In this document: positions 42,201-51,045 of the stretch, one piece after another
Numbering within the stretch: position 1 is the first letter of the stretch
Layout of the letters: every line of letters begins with the position of its first letter
From: Tritrichomonas musculus
Taxonomy: Eukaryota > Parabasalia > Tritrichomonadida > Tritrichomonadidae
DNA length: 64,000 nucleotides
Direction: 5' to 3'
Assembly (NCBI GenBank): GCA_039105265.1
Contig: JAPFFF010000041.1
Location: forward strand, 1,054,001 to 1,118,000
Notes under the pieces: model-generated
What the model was told of the DNA's origin: nothing
Databases searched by the model: none
Seen by the model: the letters and a program-made list of their open reading frames with translations, nothing else
Position numbers and translations under genes: made by a program

Positions 42201-45200
42201 AATAAGCTTCGAGATTATCTAGAAAATGAAACAACCGAAATGGAAGATTTAAGTACTGAGGACGATATTCAAGATGCTTTAGCTTATTGGAATCAGCAAC
42301 ATGGAACAGAATATAATTTTTATGATTGTCTTAGAGAATTAGGTCAATATAAAGATAACAAGAATAAATATCCAAAAGCTAAGAAAGCAATAGCAGAACT
42401 CTTAATCTTTTATCGAAATTCATTATTCCCTAAGAATCAAAAGACAAAAGAAATCATCTTCTCTACAAAATTAGACCCGCTTATCGATGAAATGCTTAGA
42501 GATATTACAAAAGCAAAATCTAATGAAAGGGCATCTTCACAAGACGATATCAAAAATAAAATGAAAAATTTGAATTTAGATTATGAAACTCAAGAAACGT
42601 TATTAAGAAAATATGATAAGCCAGAAGATTTAAATTTACATCTCGAAATATTAGAGCTTAAAGAAAAGTATGACCAAATTAATGATACAGATAAAATGCC
42701 AGAAATAGATGATATAAATAACTATACTTTCAAAGAATATTCAGGAAAAGATTTGAAAAAATATTTATCTGAGGTTGTCAAATATGATTGGTCTACTATC
42801 AAAAAAGAACTTGAGGAAATGGAAAAAAGAACAAAAGATAATCTAGATGTTGAAAAATATGGTACTGTAGATGGTTTGAAAAGTGCAAAAGGAAATGCCT
42901 TTGAAGCAAGAGCTTTTTTGTTATGTGAAGAATTAAGGTTAGATTTTAATGAATTATCAGGCAAAAATTATTCCATGAATACTCTTTTGAAGAGATGGAA
43001 TTTTGATTTAGCAGCGCTCAGACAATATTTAGATTATAATGTTGTGAAGATGAAATTCCGAAAATCAAAAAGAAAAGAGCCAGAACTCATTAAAGATTAT
43101 GACGCTTTTCTTGCAGACCCAAAACATACAGAAACCATTCAAAGATGGCGTGAGTGGGTCGAAAAATTTGAAGACAAATTAGACAAAGAAACAAAAGAAA
43201 AAGCCATCATGGCTAATAATATTACGAAAGAAAAACTTCAAGAGTATGCGTCAAGCCAAAAAGATATAGAAATTATTATGAAGACTTTGGATAATATCAA
43301 AGAATTTAACGAAAAATTTGGTAAAAAATATGACCAAAATAACTTAAGCGAATTATGTTCTGAAGAAGGAAATTGGACAACAGCTTATTTTAATGTTAGA
43401 GTTTTGCCTCTCTTACAAGACTATAATTATATCGCAAACAAGAGAAGTGAGCCAGGACTAACAACAGAGAAAATAATTACAGAATTTGGCTTATCAGGAA
43501 AAAAGAATTTTACCGTTGAAAAGATAGATGAAATATTGCCAGAATTAAAGAAAAAAGTTATTGAATCTCGCGACCTATTTTTAGACCCACATTTCAAAGA
43601 ATATAATGAAATTTCAGGAGAAGCAATAACAAAATTAGATGAAGTAACAAAAATTTATCCAAATGTTGATGATGCTGAAAGATTCTTGAGAATCGAAAAA
43701 TTTTGTAAGCCGATTCGAAAAATGATTAAAGAAATGAAGACTATGAAATATGAAATACCTACGACATTAAACCTTGATGAGAAAAAATTTGAATATGAAT
43801 TAGTTAAATCAACAAATAATAATGTCGATGTCTTAGAGCAAAATTTACAGCAACAATATGTTCAATTTCAAGAATTACTCAAGAAATTCCAAGAAAAAGA
43901 TGCTGAAGATAAGAAACAAAAGAATGTTTTAAACCCTAAAATTAATGATATAAATAGAATGAGAAGGAAATTAGGGATGTCGGAAATCACTATCGATAAA
44001 TATAAAAATATGGAATTTGAAAATGCTAAACAAGCTCTTGATGATGAAAAAAGAGATTTAGAAGAAAAGCAAAGGGAAAAAGATAATCAAAAAAGTAATT
44101 CGGTAGGAGGAGGATTTAATTCAGGGTCTTCATTTGGAGGAACTGTCGGTCAGCCTTTACGATTTTCTGCTTTAAATGCTCAAAGACAAACAAATCCTTT
44201 AACTCCATCAACAAATTCAACAACAAACCCTACAACATTTTCAAGACCAGGAATGGAAGTCAATAAAAGTGGTATAGGAGATTTAACAAGAGCTAATGCC
44301 CCTCTAAGATTGACAGGATTTAATAGAGATACCCCTAAACCTGCTTCAGATTCATTATTTTCATTAAAATCTAAATTTGATTCTGGCTCTGATGACGATG
44401 ATAATCCTCTCAAACCTAAAGTTAATGATTTTACAAAACCCCTTGTTCCTTCGAATAAATTTGCCCCTCCTGTATCTCTAAGGAGATGGATATTAGATAA
44501 ACAAAGAGCTCAAAGATTAAAGAAAGATTCTTATCCTGCAACATCACCAAAACCTTCTCCTGGACCATCCTCATTATTTACTGGCAAAGCAGAAGAACCA
44601 GAAGAAAAATGGCCAGAAGATGATGATGATAATGATGAAGATTTACCAGTTATTAAGCCAATAACTTCTCCTGTAATGTTAGTTAAAGATAATAATCCGA
44701 TTGAAAAAATTGCTTCAATAACAGATAAATTAGAAGAATATCAAGAACCTACTTTAACCACAATAAAAACTCCCAAAATGCCTCAGACAGGGAATTTATT
44801 GCCTATTCCAATAGACCAAAAAACGAAGATTCGAACAAGTTCTGGAATAGTAGAATTACCTACTAGAGCCCGTAAAGATGCTCCGTTATATGCTGTGAGA
44901 ATGCCGGAAGTTATTCCTCAAATGCCTGTTGTTCGACCTGTAGAGTCAAAAGTATTTCTGGCAGGACCTTCTTTAGATGATGATTATCAAATGCCTAGAG
45001 CTCCACCTCCAAGAAGACAAATAATTAGAAGAGAAACTTTTACTCCAAATCGAAATACTTCAAAACAAGAAGTAGATAGAAAATTAATGGAAATACGACA
45101 AAGAAATAAAATGAAAAATGCTCCTTTAAGAATTCAAAGACAACAAGGAAGAGCTATGCCTGTTTCTCGACCTGCTTATCAACCTCCTATTCAAACAAAT

Positions 45201-45257
45201 AATATTCCAATAAGTATTTTAGAAAATCCACAATTAGCAGCTCTCATGAAGGTCTAA
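36220..45257 (+). pseudogene. Element 2 giant helical-protein locus (about 9 kb)
   Basis: The locus starts at ATG 36220 and codes for roughly 3,000 residues of charged alpha-helical protein, rich in Lys, Glu, Asp, Tyr and Trp. It is built of loosely repeating blocks of about 60-80 residues (for example EEWxxxF or LxxWxxF, then a DxxxAxxYL helix). The last 400 residues are different: Pro/Ser/Thr-rich, disordered, with acidic patches and basic Arg stretches (RRQIIRRETF). There is no counterpart in element 1 and I recognise no domain. A scaffold, tegument-like or tape-measure-like structural role is a guess from size and position ahead of the packaging genes. The locus looks broken, about once. 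Confidence 0.7.
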
Positions 45258-45295
45258 ATGGAAAGATAAAAAAAATTTTTTTTCCTCCAAGTAAA

Positions 45296-45361
45296 ATGCC
45301 AGCAAGAAGAAGAACAACAACCTCTCGTCGCCGTACTACTACTACACGTCGTCGACGTTAA
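45296..45361 (+). CDS. 21-residue Arg/Thr peptide, candidate DNA-condensing core peptide
   Basis: The ATG at 45296 follows the element's T-tract (ATTTTTTTTCC, about 45275-45285) at the usual distance and opens a 21-codon frame. Ten residues are Arg, in three clusters, and seven are Thr. The composition resembles protamines and the adenovirus core peptide mu, which condense packaged DNA. It sits between the giant locus and the packaging block, each with its own T-tract. The size alone would not support a gene. The leader and the composition do. Confidence 0.55.
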   Translation: MPARRRTTTSRRRTTTTRRRR

Positions 45362-45438
45362 AATGCATAATAAAAAAGTGAAGATATCTCAAAAAGAAAA
45401 ATTATTTTGAACTTTTTTCTTTCAATGCAAATAAGAAA

Positions 45439-46053
45439 ATGACTACTCGAAGCTTAAGGAGAAAAACACAAGACCAAGCTAGTTTACCGCCCAGACCTCG
45501 TCGTGTCCCGTCAAGAACGGTCTCAGAACCCGTCGAATACATAGAAGTTTCGCAAGATAAAGTAGGTGGTGAAGTTGCAGAATTAAAGAAAATGGTCAAA
45601 GAATTATCGAAAGAAAAAGGCGGTAGGAAATTATCCGCCCTCAATAAATTCAAAAAATATGTTCTTTCAAAGTCTACTGAACAAGCTTTAGCAGAAACAG
45701 ATTTTGCCGATTTAATCCCTGTAGATAAGATGAGATTACTTAATAAAGCATATCCTATAGTCTGGGAAGAAATGGTTTTGAAACAATTATATAAGAAATA
45801 TAACTGTAATTCAGAAGAAGAACAGACCAAATTACGAAACAAAAAGAATATCCAACTAGAATATCAAATTATTGTTGACAATATTATTGATGAAAGTAAG
45901 GCCGGAGAGTTGGATGACCAAGAACATTTCCGAGAAGATATTACTAAAATTTTAGCCTATGCTATACGTGAAGCAGCTAAGGGATTCAAGTCAGATGATG
46001 ATGATAAAGAGAAGCCTAAAGCTAAGGAAAATGATGATAAAGAGGAAGAATAA
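45439..46053 (+). CDS. Element 2 basic/acidic bipartite protein upstream of ATPase
   Basis: The protein has 204 residues. The N-terminal 30 are Arg-rich (SLRRK...RPRRVPSR), the middle has a coiled coil (VAELKKMVKELSKEKGG) and an ordered helical domain (about 65-170), and the C-terminus is highly acidic (SDDDDKEKPKAKENDDKEEE). Aside from the position before the ATPase it shares little with element 1's 3529-4968 protein. It may be a nucleic-acid-binding virion protein. CTTTTTTCTTTC precedes the start. Confidence 0.7.
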   Translation: MTTRSLRRKTQDQASLPPRPRRVPSRTVSEPVEYIEVSQDKVGGEVAELKKMVKELSKEKGGRKLSALNKFKKYVLSKSTEQALAETDFADLIPVDKMRLLNKAYPIVWEEMVLKQLYKKYNCNSEEEQTKLRNKKNIQLEYQIIVDNIIDESKAGELDDQEHFREDITKILAYAIREAAKGFKSDDDDKEKPKAKENDDKEEE

Positions 46054-46093
46054 AAACAATATTGAATTATTTTTTTGCATTAAAGAAAAAAAA

Positions 46094-47020
46094 ATGTCTA
46101 GTGATTATGATTATTATTCCGATTCTGACTCTGATACCGAACCAAATAGCTCAAAACAACTTACATTAGGCGAAAAATTAAGGAGAGTAGGTGAAGAAGA
46201 GAAAGGTTTTAATAATGATATACGTAAAAAAATTCAGGCAAAATTAAAAGCAAAACAGATAGATAATAAAGATGCTTTGATAGCTCCAATACATAAAGAT
46301 ATTATTACAAAATATAATTCTGTTAATGTTATAGTCGGTAAACAAAGCCTTGGTAAAACCGTAACGGCGCTAGAAGAAATTATTAAAATAGGCTATATGG
46401 GGACTCATCATCTCTTAGTTTATATAACAAAGGACGGTGAAGAAAATGATAAAAGCTGGCAAACTTTGAAAAATATGATAGAAATGCCTATTGTTTTAGT
46501 AGCTGAAGAGGATGCTGAAGATTGTATAGACGAAATTTTGACAGCAAAAAGTATGTATTATAGAATTCGTAGAGAAAGAACAAAAAATGAAATTCCAGAA
46601 GAACAAAAAGAAGATTTATTCGAAGTTCTTCATGTTGAAAATTTTGAAAAGAAATTTTTGCATACAATTTTCCTTTTCGACGATATCAGCAACTCAAAAT
46701 TATTCTCCTCAGAAGAGTCATTTTTTAGTCAATTACTCAGAAGATGTCGTCATAATAATGTCTCTTTTTTCTTGTTAATCCAAGGATGGAAAGGTATAAA
46801 GCCGCATATCAAAAATGAGATAACAACCTTATATTTATTCCCAGGGTTCAATAAACAGCAAATTCGATTTATATATGGTCAGTCGGCCTCAAATTTAGAC
46901 TGGGATGAATTTTTTGAGAAATACAATGAAGTTAATAAAATAAAGAATACAAACCCAGATGACCATCCTATGTTGATTGTACAATGCACAGACGGAGGAG
47001 ATACTTTCATAAGAAAATAA
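46094..47020 (+). CDS. Element 2 FtsK/HerA-type genome-packaging ATPase
   Basis: The start is placed at ATG 46094, after ATTTTTTTGC and an A-rich leader, giving 308 residues. A longer upstream frame overlaps the preceding gene and lacks support. Walker A is GKQSLGKT at 82-89. Walker B is TIFLFDDIS with the Asp pair at 196-197. LLIQGWKGIKPHIKNE and IVQCTDGGDT match element 1. The first 40 residues are acidic, as in element 1. It should drive DNA into the capsid, working with the KLN/GYR and MAFGS proteins encoded next door. The frame looks whole. Confidence 0.9.
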   Translation: MSSDYDYYSDSDSDTEPNSSKQLTLGEKLRRVGEEEKGFNNDIRKKIQAKLKAKQIDNKDALIAPIHKDIITKYNSVNVIVGKQSLGKTVTALEEIIKIGYMGTHHLLVYITKDGEENDKSWQTLKNMIEMPIVLVAEEDAEDCIDEILTAKSMYYRIRRERTKNEIPEEQKEDLFEVLHVENFEKKFLHTIFLFDDISNSKLFSSEESFFSQLLRRCRHNNVSFFLLIQGWKGIKPHIKNEITTLYLFPGFNKQQIRFIYGQSASNLDWDEFFEKYNEVNKIKNTNPDDHPMLIVQCTDGGDTFIRK

Positions 47021-47553
47021 GACTAAAATCTATTTTTGGGATTGTCATTTTGCCCCAGGAAATTTAGTATGGGGAAATAGGGCAAATCTCATTTTTTCGA
47101 TCCCATTTTTGATCCCATTTTTGGCCCTCCCAAAAATTTCTAACATATTATATACGAACGATAGAAGAGTTCTCATAATTTATTTTAAGAAAACACAATA
47201 TTATATTATATATATCTTTTTTTAAAAATGGGATTAAAAATGGGATAATATTTGGGTAGGGGTTTTTAGAAAAAGAGGCTAATTTGACCACTTTTTAGGT
47301 CAAAAAACAGCTAAAATAGGGTCTTTTTGAGGTAATCCCATTTTTGGGATTTCAATCCCATTTTCGATCCCATTTTTGGGATTTGACCAAGATAAATCAA
47401 AAAAGATTTTGGATTCAAAAATTTTATCTAAAGTTTTTTTTTCAAAGGTTTACGATTGGCCGACTCATTCAATTTTTTTCTGAGGGTGTTGGGAATTTCT
47501 GAGCAAAAATTTTAGGAGGTGAAGTGGTCGGACATTCACATCACTAAAATACT
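47021..47553. repeat. Non-coding region with direct and inverted ATCCCATTTTT repeats
   Basis: ATCCCATTTTT or close variants occur twice near 47101-47122, in inverted form twice near 47224-47246, and again several times in direct form near 47334-47382. The two outer groups are direct repeats of each other, and the middle group can pair with either. The region splits the ATPase from the rest of the cassette. It could be an origin, a regulatory hub or the scar of an inserted element. Confidence 0.55.
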
Positions 47554-47979
47554 ATGCATAAGAATGGAAAGACCTTCAAAAGCTGGCTTTTTGATAATAA
47601 GAAAGAATTCTTCTTTCAATATGCTGGGGAGAATCACTATTTCGGATTCAAGAAAGATATAGTAAGAAAGTTCATCGAAATTGTTCCCAGGCACAATTAT
47701 GCTCGCCTAGAAGAGACTCTGAAGGACAAAAGCATAAACAAAGACCAGGAAGAAAAGTTTATCTGGCGTGATGTCTGGCAGCTTTACTTCAAGAATGAAG
47801 AATCCAACAACAACAACAACCAAAGAATGGGTCCTACGCTCGAAGCAGACGATATTGATACATTTGACGACTTTGACATAGAGTCAGACTACCTAAATGA
47901 AGTTATTCAAGACTTCTTGCCTATCAAGGACCAAAAGAATGATGATACAAAAAAAGAAAAACCAAAAGAAGATAAGTAA
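47554..47979 (+). CDS. Element 2 small protein with acidic tail, unknown
   Basis: The protein has 141 residues. The ordered N-terminal 80 residues are rich in aromatic residues (KSWLFDNKKEFFFQYAGENHYFGFKK...WRDVWQLYF). Then come an Asn run, an Asp/Glu segment and a Lys/Glu tail. It is more GC-rich at third positions than its neighbours and lacks the element's T-tract before the ATG, so it may have been acquired separately together with the repeat region upstream. No counterpart in element 1 and no recognised family. Confidence 0.55.
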   Translation: MHKNGKTFKSWLFDNKKEFFFQYAGENHYFGFKKDIVRKFIEIVPRHNYARLEETLKDKSINKDQEEKFIWRDVWQLYFKNEESNNNNNQRMGPTLEADDIDTFDDFDIESDYLNEVIQDFLPIKDQKNDDTKKEKPKEDK

Positions 47980-48009
47980 ATAAAAATACTTCAATTTTTC
48001 TTAAAATTT

Positions 48010-48522
48010 TTATTGTTTTTTATTTCCATTTAGATAGTCGATGATATCGTTGACTGTACTTTTTATTTTTCGGAAATCATTTTTTATTTCATCTATTGAG
48101 TTGTCTAAATCTTTTTTCATTTTTTCATACTGGAATTTATATGAAGAATTTTCTATTTTTAATTTTTTAATTTCGTCATATATGTTCTCGATTTGCTGAC
48201 TATAAACACTGAGATTTTCAATCTTTTTACTTAAATCATTTCGGACATATTCATCGACTTCTTTAGCTCGGGTCGAAGCATTTGTTATCTCTTCCTTGAT
48301 TTTCTCTTCTTCGTCATTCTTTGAAGTATCCCATCTTTTTAGCATCAAAACTCCTTTTATTTTAGTGATTCTATACCCTTTTACAGAATACATTTTATTT
48401 AATTTGTGTGTTGTTAAGGCATCCATTTCGTCCTTATGTAGTGAATAAAAGGCGTTGAATTCGTCTATAGTATTAAACTCTTTTATAAAATTTTTAATTG
48501 GCTCAATAATATTCACATTCAT
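48010..48522 (-). CDS. Element 2 KLN/GYR-motif conserved protein
   Basis: The protein has 170 residues. The N-terminal 65 match the element 1 protein at 6118-6429 (IIEPI...EF...DEFN, DALTTHKLNKMY, GYRITKIKGVLMLK). The rest is a long coiled coil that element 1 has only in short form. The ordered N-terminal half looks like a small binding domain and the coiled coil probably oligomerises it. ATTTTTTTTTAA directly precedes the ATG on the minus strand. It is likely a virion-assembly protein; the family is unknown to me. Confidence 0.8.
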   Translation of the reverse strand: MNVNIIEPIKNFIKEFNTIDEFNAFYSLHKDEMDALTTHKLNKMYSVKGYRITKIKGVLMLKRWDTSKNDEEEKIKEEITNASTRAKEVDEYVRNDLSKKIENLSVYSQQIENIYDEIKKLKIENSSYKFQYEKMKKDLDNSIDEIKNDFRKIKSTVNDIIDYLNGNKKQ

Positions 48523-48558
48523 TTAAAAAAAAATAAAAATAATTATCGCGATTTAAAG

Positions 48559-48693
48559 ATGATTATAACAAATATTTTGTTAGGATGCTTAGTAATTATC
48601 GAATTCTTTAACTTAGGAATTCGTATAATGAAAATTGTCCCTCCAAAAGAACCTCCATTAGATGATGAAATATGGATGAAAATGTATTCTTAA
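48559..48693 (+). CDS. Element 2 tiny single-pass membrane protein
   Basis: The protein has 44 residues and starts at ATG 48559. Residues about 3-24 form one hydrophobic helix (ILLGCLVIIEFFNLGI). The tail PPKEPPLDDE...KMYS aligns with the element 1 protein PDPPLTEE...KLYS at 6474-6602. Same strand and same place between the KLN/GYR and MAFGS genes. It is too small to stand alone as evidence, but conservation across two divergent elements makes it convincing. Confidence 0.7.
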   Translation: MIITNILLGCLVIIEFFNLGIRIMKIVPPKEPPLDDEIWMKMYS

Positions 48694-48701
48694 ATCAGGG
48701 T

Positions 48702-49013
48702 TTAAACCTTAAATTTTGTTATATTAGGCCCGTCATTTGACGTAGGGATTCTTCTTGCTACATCAGAAGCTATACCTCCAATTTTGCCGATAGTACCTCC
48801 TATATCTCCTATTGTCTGACCTAATTCTGGAGCAAAACCTCCTACAAATTCTCCGACTCTCCCAAGGTTATCTCCGACTTGTCCAGCAATATTTCCTGCT
48901 GTCGAACCGACTTTTCTAACAACATTTCCTACTTTCTCTATAGTATTTTTACCCCATTGCTTAACTTTATTCCATCCCTCTTTGATTTTCTTTCCGAAAG
49001 ATCCAAAAGCCAT
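48702..49013 (-). CDS. Element 2 MAFGS amphipathic protein
   Basis: The protein has 103 residues and begins MAFGSFGKKIKEGWNKVKQW. The middle repeats Gly/Val amphipathic units (VGNVVRKVGSTAGNIAGQVG, VGEFVGGF, IGDIGGTIGKIGGIA). Homologues are at 6631-6870 and 16362-16583. It is divergent from the capsid gene. CATTTTTTTACG and AATTTTTTTTTATC lie before its start on the minus strand. A membrane-active or internal minor capsid role like adenovirus pVI is a working idea from its composition and position. Confidence 0.75.
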   Translation of the reverse strand: MAFGSFGKKIKEGWNKVKQWGKNTIEKVGNVVRKVGSTAGNIAGQVGDNLGRVGEFVGGFAPELGQTIGDIGGTIGKIGGIASDVARRIPTSNDGPNITKFKV

Positions 49014-49093
49014 TTTACTGGACGTAAAAAAATGTATTCATAGATGATAAAAAAAAATTCTGGGTTTTATTTTTTTATTTACTGAGAAATAAA

Positions 49094-51013
49094 ATGACCT
49101 ACGCAAACGTGCAATATCAGAATCGTGGAAACGATGAAGGAGATGTTTTAAACTTTTTCAATGATAAATTGAGGAATTTGATTCAAAGAAACAGCGGAGA
49201 TAACACCTTTTCTATCGTTCAAGAAAACTGCCATGATAAAGATGAACCAGTTAGATTAAACACAAAAACGAAAATTCGAATGACTCATTCAGCTCATACT
49301 ATGTCTCAAATTGAGAAAGGCTTTATTGAAATTACCTTAAAATTAAATCTCGAATTAGATGGTCCAGACCATTTATATTATGACGCAGCTCATAGGCATT
49401 TACAATATATCTTTGTTGGATTTAAAGATGCTGTCGAAATAATTTCTGAAGCATTTTTCTGGGTCGATGGAAGGTTAGTCGATAATTATCATCAAAATGA
49501 AATGGTCAGAGAGTCTTTTGCATATAACTGTATTCGAGGAAAAGATGCCAAAAAAGCTAATCCACATTCTCATTCTCTTTGGGAAGATGTCTGTATGATG
49601 TCTCCAAATGTTTGTGGTTGTTATATTCCATTGGAAAAATTCTTTGCTGCAGGAAAAGATGATGACCTTCCAAGAAAAGTGGACAATACAATTAATGATA
49701 TGTGATGCGGCATTAGCTGCTGCACAAGCAAAATTTGTTCCAAACAAGAAAGTTGATGTCGAAATAAAATTATGTATTCCATTCACAGACCAGCTTGTTC
49801 TTCAGGCTTGGAGGCTTTATCCAAATAGAATTTTAGGAGAAATGGAAGAAGAAATCAAATTTGCCTTAAACGGCTTAGTTTGGTGCCAGGTTCATCCTAA
49901 AAACGTTGCTGAAGTCAAAAAGTTTTGGACAATGAATTCTGCGGGAGTCGAGTATGGAACTCCTGACTTTCTTCCAATAACAAATCACTTTGTTCAAATT
50001 AATAATCCAGCCATTATTGTGAAAGAAACTTATTATGCAAAGAAGGAAGATAAAACGTTCGGTTCAAAAGGTACGGCAGGTCATTATTATGGATTATCTA
50101 CCATGCAAGTGTACAGATGGGAGGAAGTCTGACATCCCCACAAACTATTGAATATACAGTCTGTCAAGCAACTCTGAAAGTCAATGAAAATTCCTGTGAA
50201 ATTAGGCAATGCAAAACAAATTGTGCAGGCTTTGGTATTAAGCCAGATGTTATTCAGGCCTTGATGGAATCCCTCAATGAACCAATAATTATTCCAGCAC
50301 AAGAATTAACAAGACATCAATTTGAAGGTCATCCTGACCATACTGGATTTAAACGATCAAAGACAATACCTTTGAGGAATGCTACAAATATAACAGTTAT
50401 GTTTCCTTTCCATTCTGAAGACTGTACAGTTTTTCAAAATATCGGATATCAAAATGTCAAATTAATCGTTAATAAGAAAGCGTATCCAGAAACAGAATGG
50501 AATAATACTTGGGATGGCCGATTTGTTCAATATCAGCTTATGGCTAATGAATTAGATGGTATGATAGAACCTACCCAAGAATTTGTTGAATCAATATCTC
50601 GTCCATTAACTCTTGAATATACCACTGGAGAAATGCAAGGTTCTGAACTTTTATCTGCATTAGACCCTGAGGAAGGAAAGAGGATTAAGACAGCTCCATT
50701 TGACAATACTAGTTTCGGAATTAACTTCCAGTTAGAAAGAGGTAATGCTGGATATGTTTTCGATGGTATTGATACAGGAAGTCATACCGTAACCATCGAA
50801 TTTAGAGGAGAATCTAAAAATACAGGTCATGACAACGAAGGAGATGTTTTATGGCATCCAGACCAAATTGCAGATTTAACTTATCCAAGAATTAGTGAAA
50901 AATCATCTCCTCCACCTCCTGAATTGTGGGTATGCTCAGATACATACTGGACTTGGTCAGTTCAAGATGGAGTTCGATATTATCAAAGAGGTATTCCTGC
51001 TGGTTATGAGTAA
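49094..51013 (+). pseudogene. Element 2 first major capsid protein locus
   Basis: The locus starts at ATG 49094 after TATTTTTTTATT and codes for a double jelly-roll type capsid protein. It shows the NEGDVLNFF block, PLRNATNITVMFP, MANELDG, FGINFQLERGNAGYVFDGIDTGS and WVCSDTYWTWSV...GYE. It is a close paralogue of the intact gene that follows and homologous to the element 1 capsid. The locus looks broken, about twice. The downstream copy could have supplied capsid protein, which would relax selection on this one (inference). Confidence 0.85.
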
Positions 51014-51045
51014 AAAGTATATTATTATTTTTTTGAATAACAAAA

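Noticed and set aside
39778-44413. Several minus-strand frames of 67-122 codons opposite the giant locus
   Set aside because: Shadows of the plus-strand helical protein, with Leu/Ser/Phe-rich reverse composition.
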